A stretch of 7,016 nucleotides of DNA from JAHFUI01 sp041485905 (GCA_041485905.1 JBGPKK010000230.1:1-7016); one strand, 5' to 3'; positions 1-6,207 are shown, numbered from the stretch's first letter. Numbers and translations: made by a program. The notes: generated by a model not told the origin, from the sequence alone.

Positions 1-344
1 CGCTCCCCTTCGACGGCCTTCAGGTCGAGCGTCTTGACGCCGGCACCGGTGGCGACCGTGACCGTCGTTCCGATGCGCAGCCGCTGACTCTTCGCCACGA
101 GCGCCGCAAGACACCTCAGGCCGTTCCCGGACAACTCAGAGGGACTGCCGTCCGCGTTCAGCAGCCTCATCGTGGCCGCACGATCGCGAAGCTCGAACAG
201 GATCAGGCCGTCGCCGCCCACGCCGCAATGGCGATCGCACAGTCGTCGCGCGAGGACGGACGCCTCGCCCGGCGCCTCGCTCGCCGCAACGAACAGGAAA
301 TCGTTGCCGTACGCGTGAGCCTTGCTGACGCGCAGCTCCGCCAT
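1..344 (-). CDS. dapF: Diaminopimelate epimerase family protein (N-terminal part, runs off the window)
   Basis: DapF interconverts LL- and meso-diaminopimelate in the cytoplasm, feeding lysine and peptidoglycan synthesis. Only the first 114 codons are present; the family is usually about 270-290 residues. Visible family signatures are KAHAYGNDF (residues 8-16), CGVGGDG (40-46) and LLNADGSPSELSGNGLRC (61-78). In characterised DapF enzymes the last motif reads CGNGxRC and its first Cys is one of the two catalytic Cys acting as base and acid. Here that position is Ser72 (codon TCC), while Cys78 is kept. The second catalytic Cys lies beyond the edge. The ATG overlaps the TGA of the upstream barrel gene by one base (TGATG), which fixes the start and suggests translational coupling. 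It is the last visible gene of the ttcA-dtd-barrel-dapF operon. Family assignment is firm; true epimerase activity is less certain because of the Ser. Confidence 0.88.
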   Translation of the reverse strand, partial: MAELRVSKAHAYGNDFLFVAASEAPGEASVLARRLCDRHCGVGGDGLILFELRDRAATMRLLNADGSPSELSGNGLRCLAALVAKSQRLRIGTTVTVATGAGVKTLDLKAVEGE

Positions 345-1183
345 CAGGGGACCCGGAAGGCGTCGAAGGCGTACGTGAAGCCGGCCGTGACGCCCACACC
401 AGGATCGGTGTTCGTCATGCCAACCAGCACCGCGCCGTCCGCACGCCAGTCGCCCGCGGTGTACCTGGCGCCCACGCGAAGCACGCCGCGCGATTGAGTG
501 CCGGGTAACGGCGTGCCGCTCCGCGAGTTGATGCGTCCGTTGACCTCGCCCACCACTTCGGCGGCGTTGGTCAGCGCGCGCGCGAACGACAAGCCGTACG
601 CGAGCTCGTCGTTCTGCCGATCGCCCACCGTCGGATCGCCGAGGATCGCCAGGCCCACATTCCCCACGACCCGAACCGATTTCGTTGTCTTGCCAACGAG
701 GATCGATGCCAGGAAGTCGGTTGTATCGAGGCCAAGGCCGCTCTCGTTCCCCGCGTTCGGCAGTTTCGTCGCGAAGCGAAAGCCGAATGCCGGACGCGTC
801 GCGCCCTCCGGCGCGATGCGGACCTTCATGCCGATGACGATGTCGTCGACGTCGGAGGTCGTGCTGCCCAGCGCCGTCACGACATGCGCGAGCGGCGCGG
901 GCCGGCGGCTCGTAATCGACAGGCGGTCATACAACCCGCCGTCGATCTGAATCTCCGCGATCGAGCTGACGCCGACGCTGAGGCCGATCATGGGAAACCG
1001 CAGCAGCCGGCCCTCGAGGCCCGATGCCGGGAACACCACGTTGGTCATGTAGTCGAGGCCGCCCTCGACCAGGAGACGGCCGGCACCGACCGTCTCCGGA
1101 TCCTCGGTGACGAGGGGCCGCTGCTGCGCGAACGCCGAGCCCGCGCACAGGCTGATAAGAACTGCGATGAGAGTCGTCCGCAT
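344..1183 (-). CDS. Secreted protein, probable outer-membrane beta-barrel of unknown role
   Basis: The product is 279 residues with a clear Sec signal peptide: a short positive N-terminus (MRTT), a hydrophobic stretch (residues 5-14) and a likely signal peptidase I site after AFA (17-19). The mature part is a series of alternating, Gly-rich beta-strands with no hydrophobic helix and a mature start QQRPLVTEDPETVGAGRL. This resembles the loosely defined barrel families of the Phenol_MetA_deg type that are often annotated as transporters. The frame stays open to an ATG at 1330, but that start would place 49 Arg-rich residues before the signal peptide and overlap dtd, so the ATG at 1183 is chosen. 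It begins 2 nt after the dtd stop with no obvious Shine-Dalgarno, so reinitiation is likely. It ends in VP rather than the aromatic residue typical of barrel C-termini. Substrate and role cannot be told from sequence. Confidence 0.75.
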   Translation of the reverse strand: MRTTLIAVLISLCAGSAFAQQRPLVTEDPETVGAGRLLVEGGLDYMTNVVFPASGLEGRLLRFPMIGLSVGVSSIAEIQIDGGLYDRLSITSRRPAPLAHVVTALGSTTSDVDDIVIGMKVRIAPEGATRPAFGFRFATKLPNAGNESGLGLDTTDFLASILVGKTTKSVRVVGNVGLAILGDPTVGDRQNDELAYGLSFARALTNAAEVVGEVNGRINSRSGTPLPGTQSRGVLRVGARYTAGDWRADGAVLVGMTNTDPGVGVTAGFTYAFDAFRVP

Positions 1184-1185
1184 GG

Positions 1186-1638
1186 TTAGAACTGCCGTTT
1201 GCTGTCGATCAGGATCGTCACCGGGCCATCGTTGACCAGCTCGACGCGCATCATTGCCTGGAATTCGCCCGTGGCCACGGGCACCTGAGCCGCACGCAAT
1301 TCTCTCACGACGCTTTCGTACAGCGCGCACGCTTCCTCTGGCGGCGCAGCCGCATCGAACGCTGGCCGCCGCCCCTTCCGGATGTCACCGTAGAGCGTGA
1401 ACTGGGAGACCACGAGCACGGAACCGCCGGTGTCGGCGACCGATCGGTCCATGTGGCGGCCCGCCTCGCCCTCGAAGACCCGCATCCCGCGGATCTTCGT
1501 CACGACGTAGGCCACATCATCAGGCCCGTCCTCGCGACTGATGCCGAGCAACACGAGCAGGCCAGGGCCGATCTCGCCCGCGAGGCGATCGCCGATGCGC
1601 ACGCGCGCCTCGGTGACACGCTGGACGACCGCGCGCAC
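1186..1638 (-). CDS. dtd: D-aminoacyl-tRNA deacylase
   Basis: Dtd hydrolyses the ester bond of D-aminoacyl-tRNAs (and Gly-tRNA(Ala)) in the cytoplasm, a chirality proofreading step after aminoacylation. The 150-residue length matches the family. Diagnostic motifs are RAVVQRV at the N-terminus (2-8), GEIGPGLLVLLG (21-32), SQFTLYG (78-84) with RKGRRPAF (87-94), and NDGPVT (136-141), which holds the Gly-cisPro pair that screens chirality across the dimer. The start is taken as GTG at 1638, which gives the family's usual N-terminus and lies 1 nt after the ttcA stop. An in-frame ATG at 1698 would add 20 Ser/Arg-rich residues inside ttcA and is unlikely. No strong Shine-Dalgarno is seen, so translation is probably coupled to ttcA. 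The barrel gene follows after 2 nt. Confidence 0.96.
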   Translation of the reverse strand: MRAVVQRVTEARVRIGDRLAGEIGPGLLVLLGISREDGPDDVAYVVTKIRGMRVFEGEAGRHMDRSVADTGGSVLVVSQFTLYGDIRKGRRPAFDAAAPPEEACALYESVVRELRAAQVPVATGEFQAMMRVELVNDGPVTILIDSKRQF

Positions 1639-1639
1639 G

Positions 1640-2470
1640 TTATTGCTGCCGGATCCGGATGAGACGAGCGCCTTCGTCCTCGATCCTGAGCGCGACACTG
1701 TCGCGCAGCTCGCCGCTCGGATTCAGGCGCGTGTCCAGGAGGTGCCGCGGCATCACGTTGGTCAGCGCCTTCAGCATCGACTGCTTGACACCCGCGTGTT
1801 CCTGTTCGAGATCGAGAATCAGCCGCTTCACGCGCTGGCGCTGGAGGCTGAGGTCGCCGCAGGCCGGACAACAGCAGCCGATGATCGGAAGCTCGCGCTC
1901 CTTCGCGTAGACGCGCGCCTCGGCTTCCTCGACGTAGACCAGCGGGCGGATCACGACATGTTTGCCGTTGTCGGAGACAAGGCGCGCCGGCATCGCCTTC
2001 AGGGCGCCGGCGAAGAACAGATTCAGTACGAGCGTCTCGATGAAGTCGTCCAGGTGGTGACCGAGCGCGATCTTCGTCGCGCCGACCTCGGTCGCGATGC
2101 GATACAGCACGCCGCGTCGCAGCCGTGCGCAGAGCGAGCAGGGCGTCGCGTTCGCCTCGAGAATATCGTCCATCACGTCGCCAATCGACGTGTGCTCGAT
2201 GCGGTACTCCCACCCGTGCGCGCGGCACGTCTTCGCGATGAGCTCGTGCTTGAACTCTTTGTAACCGGAGTCCACGTTGACCGCGATGAGCGAGAAATCG
2301 ATCGGGGCGCGCTGCCGCAGCTCGTCGAGAATTTGAAGGAGCGCCCAGCTGTCCTTGCCACCGGAGAGGCCGACCATGACGCGGTCGCCGTTTTCGATCA
2401 GATTGAAATCGGTGATGGCCCTGGTGGTCTTCTTCGCGATGCGGGCTTCGAGCGGGCTGCGGTAGGACAT
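1640..2470 (-). CDS. ttcA: tRNA 2-thiocytidine(32) synthetase TtcA
   Basis: TtcA is an ATP-dependent [4Fe-4S] enzyme that thiolates cytidine 32 in the anticodon loop of certain tRNAs. The 276-residue protein carries the PP-loop SGGKDS (36-41) that binds and adenylates the target base, a CSLC pair (Cys111, Cys114) and a CCCPAC cluster (Cys199-201, Cys204). The cluster-ligand pattern of known TtcA is CxxC plus one later Cys. GHHLDD (137-142) and PRHLLD (241-246) are further family motifs. It is shorter than the E. coli protein (about 311 residues), mainly at the ends. The ATG at 2470 gives the expected N-terminus; no Shine-Dalgarno precedes it. As the first gene of the operon it is followed by dtd after 1 nt, pairing two tRNA-directed enzymes. 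A possible -10 box lies 22 nt upstream of the start. Confidence 0.95.
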   Translation of the reverse strand: MSYRSPLEARIAKKTTRAITDFNLIENGDRVMVGLSGGKDSWALLQILDELRQRAPIDFSLIAVNVDSGYKEFKHELIAKTCRAHGWEYRIEHTSIGDVMDDILEANATPCSLCARLRRGVLYRIATEVGATKIALGHHLDDFIETLVLNLFFAGALKAMPARLVSDNGKHVVIRPLVYVEEAEARVYAKERELPIIGCCCPACGDLSLQRQRVKRLILDLEQEHAGVKQSMLKALTNVMPRHLLDTRLNPSGELRDSVALRIEDEGARLIRIRQQ

Positions 2471-2492
2471 CGATCAGTGCGGGCGCTCTCGA

Positions 2493-2498
2493 AGTATA
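2493..2498 (-). promoter_or_regulatory. Possible -10 box for the ttcA operon
   Basis: The minus strand reads TATACT, five of six matches to the sigma-70 -10 consensus, ending 22 nt before the ttcA ATG. No convincing -35 hexamer is found at 16-19 nt spacing. If used, the leader would be only about 15 nt and would lack a Shine-Dalgarno. The kinase gene shows the same geometry. Confidence 0.4.
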
Positions 2499-2632
2499 GC
2501 GCACACAGTTCCTGCTGCACTCGCCAGAATCACGCCCATCAGAACACCGGAGTCGACCGACCGACCTGCAAAGACCGATTCCAGAGGTGCAAAAGCCTAG
2601 GCGTGATGTCGTATCAGGGGCCGGCACTGGAT

Positions 2633-2651
2633 GTGTAGTACACTGACGTCA
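2633..2651. promoter_or_regulatory. Putative vapBC operator: two adjacent palindromes
   Basis: GTGTA-G-TACAC (2633-2643) is a perfect inverted repeat around one base, and TGACGTCA (2644-2651) is a perfect 8-bp palindrome directly abutting it. A weak plus-strand -10 candidate, TACACT (2639-2644), sits inside the pair, so a bound repressor would block it. Ribbon-helix-helix antitoxins typically bind such operators, alone or with the toxin, to autoregulate. The sites are seen; the operator function is inferred. Confidence 0.5.
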
Positions 2652-2652
2652 T

Positions 2653-2665
2653 ACAGGAGACCTGT
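2653..2665 (+). promoter_or_regulatory. vapB ribosome-binding site inside an inverted repeat
   Basis: ACAGG (2653-2657) and CCTGT (2661-2665) pair perfectly around AGA. The Shine-Dalgarno AGGAG (2655-2659) lies 8 nt before the ATG at 2668 and is partly within the stem. The repeat may be a third operator half-site pair or a small mRNA hairpin over the ribosome-binding site. It is the best Shine-Dalgarno in the window and fixes the vapB start. Confidence 0.55.
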
Positions 2666-2667
2666 CG

Positions 2668-2943
2668 ATGCCACTGAGCGTCCGGCTCGACCCGAAAACC
2701 GAAAGTGTCGTCAAGCGCCTCGCCCGCCGCCACAAGCAGACGCAGTCGGCGGTCGTCCGTGAAGCGATTGCCGCCTATGCTCGCGACGAGGCCGCGCATC
2801 CGCCCGAGCCGTCCAGTCCATGGGAGGCGCTGCGGCACCTGGTGGGCGTGGCGAACAGCGAAGACGGACGGCTGTCGCAAGACACAGGCGAGCGGTTCCG
2901 CGCGCTGGTGCAGAAGAAGGCTCGTGCCCGCCGTTCTCGTTGA
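2668..2943 (+). CDS. vapB: VapB-type ribbon-helix-helix antitoxin
   Basis: The 91-residue protein should neutralise the PIN toxin encoded next to it and repress their shared promoter. Residues 2-39 form a typical ribbon-helix-helix (CopG/MetJ-type) domain: a short strand PLSVRLD, then two helices, with SAVVREAIAAYAR as helix B. A Pro-rich linker (44-50) is followed by a C-terminal segment, PWEALRHLVGVANSEDG to RFRALVQKK (51-84), of the kind that wraps around the toxin, and a very basic tail KKARARRSR. The start has a good Shine-Dalgarno at 8 nt. Its end overlaps the toxin gene by 20 nt, a common arrangement that couples the two. Three dyad symmetries stand directly upstream. The type II pair is clear; the exact VapB subfamily is not determined. 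Confidence 0.88.
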   Translation: MPLSVRLDPKTESVVKRLARRHKQTQSAVVREAIAAYARDEAAHPPEPSSPWEALRHLVGVANSEDGRLSQDTGERFRALVQKKARARRSR

Positions 2944-3334
2944 TGCCGGGCCGCTCGTCGCGCTGGTCGATCGCGGCGATGCGCACCATGCGGCATGCGT
3001 CGACGGGCTGAAAGCGATTCGCGATCCCCTGATCACCGTCTGCCCGGCGTTCACCGAGGCGATGTACTTGCTCGGCTTCTCATCGTCGGCTCAGAGCGCG
3101 CTGTGGGAAATGGTGGAAAGCGAGGCGATCGCGCTCGCGCCGCTCGGTCGCGAAGACACGCCGAGGATGCACGCCTTGATGCGAAAGTATAGCGACCTGC
3201 CGATGGACCTGGCCGACGCGGCGCTGGTCCGCGTCGCTGAGCGCGAGAAGCTTCAGCGGATCTTCACGTTGGACCGCAGACACTTCCGTGTCTACCGCCC
3301 TGCCGGCATCGGCCGATTCTCGATCCTGCCGTGA
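2924..3334 (+). CDS. vapC: VapC-type PIN-domain toxin ribonuclease
   Basis: PIN-domain toxins are Mg-dependent endoribonucleases that cut RNA, often tRNA or rRNA, and stop translation unless bound by their antitoxin. The 136-residue length fits. The acidic active-site set is complete: Asp7 in VDAGPL, Glu45 in FTEAMYLL, Asp95 and Asp98 in PMDLADAALV, and Asp117 in TLDRRHF. The sequence resembles the COG2402-like branch of PIN proteins. The frame is open from 2705, but only GTG at 2924 gives the normal N-terminus (VPAVLVDAG) directly before the first catalytic strand. AGAAGG at 2915-2920 may serve as Shine-Dalgarno, although the spacing of 3 nt is short. It overlaps vapB by 20 nt and is convergent with the kinase gene. 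All catalytic residues are present, so it is likely active; the RNA target is unknown. Confidence 0.9.
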   Translation: MPAVLVDAGPLVALVDRGDAHHAACVDGLKAIRDPLITVCPAFTEAMYLLGFSSSAQSALWEMVESEAIALAPLGREDTPRMHALMRKYSDLPMDLADAALVRVAEREKLQRIFTLDRRHFRVYRPAGIGRFSILP

Positions 3335-3339
3335 ACGGT

Positions 3340-3366
3340 CCGAACGACTCGAACGAGCCGAACGAT
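3340..3366. repeat. Degenerate 9-bp tandem repeat between convergent genes
   Basis: Three units, CCGAACGAC (3340-3348), TCGAACGAG (3349-3357) and CCGAACGAT (3358-3366), share the core CGAACGA. They fill nearly the whole 32-nt gap between the vapC stop (3334) and the kinase stop codon (3367-3369). The middle holds a small dyad, CTCG-AA-CGAG. No U-tract follows on either strand, so it does not look like a standard terminator. Confidence 0.75.
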
Positions 3367-6186
3367 CTATTTCGTCGGGACGAGCCGCTTCAGCTCTTCG
3401 CCCCAGTTCTGCACGACGATGAGGCTCGTGGGCGCGGCGGTCTGGTCGGATCCACCGCCCTGTTTGATCATGAGAAAGCGCTGACCATCGGGTGAGATGT
3501 CGTACGTGCGGCCGAGATTGCCGCCTGGACTCGTGAAGTACCCTTCCTTCACGATCACGGTCGGCGTGGTCGCCGCCCACGACTGGCTGCGCTCCACGCC
3601 GACGCGCATGAGTGCGCCGGTGGGAGAGACGTACAGCAGCTCCTGGCCGTTGCGCGCCCACAGCGGTCGCGTGCCGCCGCTCGTGGATACCTGCCAGTGG
3701 CCGCTGTTGACGTCAGGATAGGGCCGCACGTAGATTTCGAGTCGGCCGGAATCATTCGCCTCGTAGGCGAGCCAGCGTCCGTCGGGCGAGATGATCCCGT
3801 TCCGCTCGGCGAACGATGACTGCACGAGGGGCGTCACGCGATGGGTCGCGTCCAACTCGACCTGCATCACATCGTCGCCCGTTTTCGGGGCGGTCTCGGT
3901 GAAAATCAGTCGGCGGCCGTCGGGCGACACGGCCGTCGCGCTCTGGGAGTTGGGACTGTCAGTCAGGCGCTCGACCGCGCCGGTGCCGTCTGCCGCCTGC
4001 CAGAACAGGTTCCGCGTGCCGGTGCGCTCTGAACTGAAGATCAACCGGCGGCCGTCGGACGTCCAGACCGGGTAGAAATCATTCCCAGAATCGAACGTAG
4101 CGCGGGTGAGCGTCGTGCGAGCCAGATCCCAGACCCAGATGTCGCCTTCCTGATCGTTTGCGAACAAGGCGATGCGCGTACCATCGGGCGACAGCCGGGG
4201 AAGGACGTACACGCGCGGTGGCGCCGGGATCGGCGTCTCGTGGCCCTGCCGGTCGACCCACACGAGCGTCCGCTGCGTGGCACCACCCACCGCGCCGCCT
4301 CCCGACACGTACGCCAGGGTGCCGTCGGCCGCGATCACCGCGTCCACACCACCGCCGCCGGTCGTCACCACGTCAGAGATAACCGGCACCGGCGTGCCGC
4401 GTATCGTCAAACCAGCCAAGTCGAAAGCTACCGCCCGCAAGGTGCCGGCCGCAGCGTAGACCAGATGGCCGCCTTCGCGCTCGCCGCGCTTCGGCGAGCC
4501 AAGCCCGCTCGGCACGTAGTGGGCGTGGCTGCCGCCGCGGATGATGATCTTGCGCGCCCCGGTTTGCAAATCGAGGACGGCTACTTGCGCGGCATCCAGA
4601 CCACCGGCCAGGGCGGTAATCGTGAAGAGCACCGCGCGACCGCCGGGCAACATTTCCGGCCAGAGATGATTGGCTTCGCCTCGCCCGCGATCAGGCCGCG
4701 TGAGCACGGTCGGCTTACCACCGCCGGCCGCCCCCACCTGCTGCAGCCCCGTCGTTGCAGCAGCCGTCGCAAAAATGATCGTGTCATCCGGTGCCCAGGT
4801 AGCGCCGCGGGGAACGCCGCCGTCGAGCGTCGCCAGCGTGACCGGCGGGCCGCCGGTCACGGCCACCTTCTTCAAGACGGTGTTGTTGTCCGTGAACCCG
4901 ATCCATTGGCCGTCGGGGGAGACGAACCGTCCGCGCGGCGCGCCTTTGAACACGGCCGCCGGCTCGAGGGCATCGAGCGCGCGGACAAAAAGCTGCGTGG
5001 CGTTGTTGCCGACATAGATGACGCGTGAGCCGTCAGGCGTGATCGCCAGGTCACGGTCGTTGCCGTTGAGTGAGAGTGAGGCTAAGCGCGAGGACGTGAT
5101 CAGCAGACGCGAGACGCGCAGCGGCGCGGGCAAGGGCCGCACGTACCACGCGACGGCCGCCACGGCCGCCCCTCCGAGCACCGCGCTCACCGCAGCAGCG
5201 AGAAGCCGCCGCCACAGCGGCGTCGGCCGCGCGACGAGGGTAACGGCGGCGGGGACGCTGCGCGGGTTCGCCGCAATGCTTTCCAGCTCGGCGCGCAGGT
5301 CGCCAACCGCCTGCCAGCGTCGCTTCGGATTCTTGTCGAGACAGCGCTTCACGAGATCGGGCAGACGCGGATTCAAATTCGGCGGCAGTGCCGTGAGATC
5401 CGGTTCGCGGATGAGCACCGACGCCAGGATTTCAGGCGCCGTGTCGCCCTGAAACGCCTGACGGCCGGTCAACATCTCGTAGAGCACGCAGCCAAACGAA
5501 AACACGTCGCTGCGCTGATCGGCGGTGAATCCCTTCGCTTGCTCGGGCGACATATACGCGGCGGTGCCGAGGATCATGCCCGCCTGCGTCGCCATGATGC
5601 TCAACGTCGGCGAAACCGAGACGTTCGCGGCGGCCGGCTCCCCTTCCATCGCCTTCGCCAGGCCGAAGTCGAGCACCTTCACCTGATCGTCCGGGGTGAT
5701 CTTCACGTTGGCGGGTTTCAGGTCGCGATGGATGACGCCCTTCTCGTGCGCGGCTTCGAGCGCCTCCGCTATTTGCACGGCGATGCGCAGCGCCTCCTCC
5801 ACGCGTAGAGGCCGACCTTCCGCCTTCGCTCCAGCTTCGGCGGACAAGCCCGGCCGGCCTGCCGTGGCGATCCGCTCGGCCAGCGTCTCCCCTTCGACCA
5901 GCTCCATGATCAACGCGTGGACGTGGGAGCCGGCTTCCGAGGGTGCATCCTCGACGCCGTAGATCGCCGCGATGTGCGGGTGATTCAGGGACGCGAGCAG
6001 CTGTGCCTCGCGTTCGAAGCGCGCGATGCGGTCCGGATCGGACGCCAACGCTTCGGGGAGGACTTTGATCGCAACGGTGCGCCCGAGCTTCGTATCGCGG
6101 GCGCGATACACCTCGCCCATGCCGCCCGCGCCAAGGGCGGACAGAATTTCGTACGGGCCGAGGCGTACGCCGGGCGTCAATGCCAT
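3367..6186 (-). CDS. Membrane serine/threonine protein kinase with PD40/TolB-like propeller
   Basis: The product is a 939-residue Hanks-type kinase that should phosphorylate Ser/Thr on cytoplasmic proteins. The kinase domain covers about 11-290: Gly-rich loop GAGGMGEVY (19-27), Lys41 in AIK, Glu60, HRDLKPAN (153-160) with catalytic Asp155, DFG (173-175) and YMSPEQ (211-216). All key residues are present, so it should be active. One membrane helix follows (about 328-349), placing the rest outside the cytoplasm. Residues from about 360 form a beta-propeller with repeated SPDG-type turns (ITPDG 382-386, SPDG 423-426, 666-669, 754-757, 800-803, 898-901). This is a likely sensor or protein-binding domain with unknown ligand. 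Two short inserts interrupt it, at residues 112-123 and 560-573; both coincide with a related palindromic DNA repeat. The ATG at 6186 gives the usual lineage N-terminus; no Shine-Dalgarno is seen, but a TATAAT lies upstream. Its substrates cannot be inferred. Confidence 0.95.
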   Translation of the reverse strand: MALTPGVRLGPYEILSALGAGGMGEVYRARDTKLGRTVAIKVLPEALASDPDRIARFEREAQLLASLNHPHIAAIYGVEDAPSEAGSHVHALIMELVEGETLAERIATAGRPGLSAEAGAKAEGRPLRVEEALRIAVQIAEALEAAHEKGVIHRDLKPANVKITPDDQVKVLDFGLAKAMEGEPAAANVSVSPTLSIMATQAGMILGTAAYMSPEQAKGFTADQRSDVFSFGCVLYEMLTGRQAFQGDTAPEILASVLIREPDLTALPPNLNPRLPDLVKRCLDKNPKRRWQAVGDLRAELESIAANPRSVPAAVTLVARPTPLWRRLLAAAVSAVLGGAAVAAVAWYVRPLPAPLRVSRLLITSSRLASLSLNGNDRDLAITPDGSRVIYVGNNATQLFVRALDALEPAAVFKGAPRGRFVSPDGQWIGFTDNNTVLKKVAVTGGPPVTLATLDGGVPRGATWAPDDTIIFATAAATTGLQQVGAAGGGKPTVLTRPDRGRGEANHLWPEMLPGGRAVLFTITALAGGLDAAQVAVLDLQTGARKIIIRGGSHAHYVPSGLGSPKRGEREGGHLVYAAAGTLRAVAFDLAGLTIRGTPVPVISDVVTTGGGGVDAVIAADGTLAYVSGGGAVGGATQRTLVWVDRQGHETPIPAPPRVYVLPRLSPDGTRIALFANDQEGDIWVWDLARTTLTRATFDSGNDFYPVWTSDGRRLIFSSERTGTRNLFWQAADGTGAVERLTDSPNSQSATAVSPDGRRLIFTETAPKTGDDVMQVELDATHRVTPLVQSSFAERNGIISPDGRWLAYEANDSGRLEIYVRPYPDVNSGHWQVSTSGGTRPLWARNGQELLYVSPTGALMRVGVERSQSWAATTPTVIVKEGYFTSPGGNLGRTYDISPDGQRFLMIKQGGGSDQTAAPTSLIVVQNWGEELKRLVPTK
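4469..4507. repeat. Palindromic repeat copy 2, in frame inside the kinase propeller
   Basis: On the plus strand this 39-nt segment has three blocks shared with 5820-5852: CCGCCTTCGC (4469-4478), GCTTCGGCG (4488-4496) and CAAGCCCG (4500-4507). Inside it GCTCGCC (4479-4485) pairs perfectly with GGCGAGC (4493-4499) around a 7-nt loop. It encodes residues 560-573 of the kinase and splits what would otherwise read YVPSGHLVYAAAGTL, a strand pair expected to be continuous in related kinases. The net addition appears to be about 12 residues (36 nt). Confidence 0.65.
5820..5852. repeat. Palindromic repeat copy 1, in frame inside the kinase catalytic domain
   Basis: This 33-nt plus-strand segment has CCGCCTTCGC (5820-5829), GCTTCGGCG (5834-5842) and CAAGCCCG (5845-5852), the same three blocks and order as 4469-4507 with shorter spacers. 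TCCGCC (5819-5824) pairs with GGCGGA (5839-5844). It encodes residues 112-123 of the kinase, an Ala/Gly/Glu/Lys-rich insert between the helix ending in LAERIA and the helix beginning RVEEALRIA (between helices D and E of the kinase fold), where related kinases normally have a short turn. Confidence 0.65.
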
Positions 6187-6207
6187 GTGTTGAGAGGAAG
6201 CGTCGCG

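Larger units (their letters stand above)
2471..2667. other. Divergent intergenic region between ttcA and vapB
   Basis: This 197-nt stretch separates the minus-strand ttcA operon from the plus-strand vapBC pair and holds no convincing gene. It contains the ttcA -10 candidate near its left end, a short (CGAC)x3 run at 2554-2565, an 8-bp palindrome GCCTAGGC at 2595-2602, and the cluster of dyads in front of vapB. Promoters for both directions should lie here. Confidence 0.7.

Noticed and set aside
1184..1330. Longer form of the barrel protein starting at 1330
   Set aside because: It would put 49 Arg/Gly-rich residues ahead of a textbook signal peptide and overlap dtd in another frame.
1639..1698. 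Longer Dtd starting at ATG 1698
   Set aside because: The extra 20 residues are low-complexity, lie inside ttcA, and the GTG at 1638 gives the family N-terminus.
1541..2638. 365-codon open frame on the plus strand opposite ttcA and dtd
   Set aside because: It is antisense to two clearly conserved genes, shows no recognisable domain, and long antisense frames are expected in GC-rich DNA.
2705..2923. Upstream extension of the VapC frame
   Set aside because: The translation is Arg/Ser-rich out-of-frame reading of vapB; PIN domains begin at the strand just after GTG 2924.
3335..3366. Bidirectional terminator between vapC and the kinase
   Set aside because: Only a 4-bp dyad is present, with no U-tract on either strand; the tandem repeat describes it better.
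4240..5028. 262-codon plus-strand open frame opposite the kinase
   Set aside because: It is antisense to the conserved propeller coding sequence, with Arg/His/Ala-rich composition typical of a shadow frame.
5653..5672. CTTCGCC-AG-GCCGAAG-like dyad resembling the kinase repeats
   Set aside because: It encodes the conserved DFGLAKA segment of the activation loop and is explained by codon choice there; it lacks the other shared blocks.
5918..5950. Possible third insert (residues about 80-90, DAPSEAGSHVH) with a local AGCCGGCT palindrome
   Set aside because: Length varies naturally in this loop among such kinases and it shares no block with the two repeat copies.
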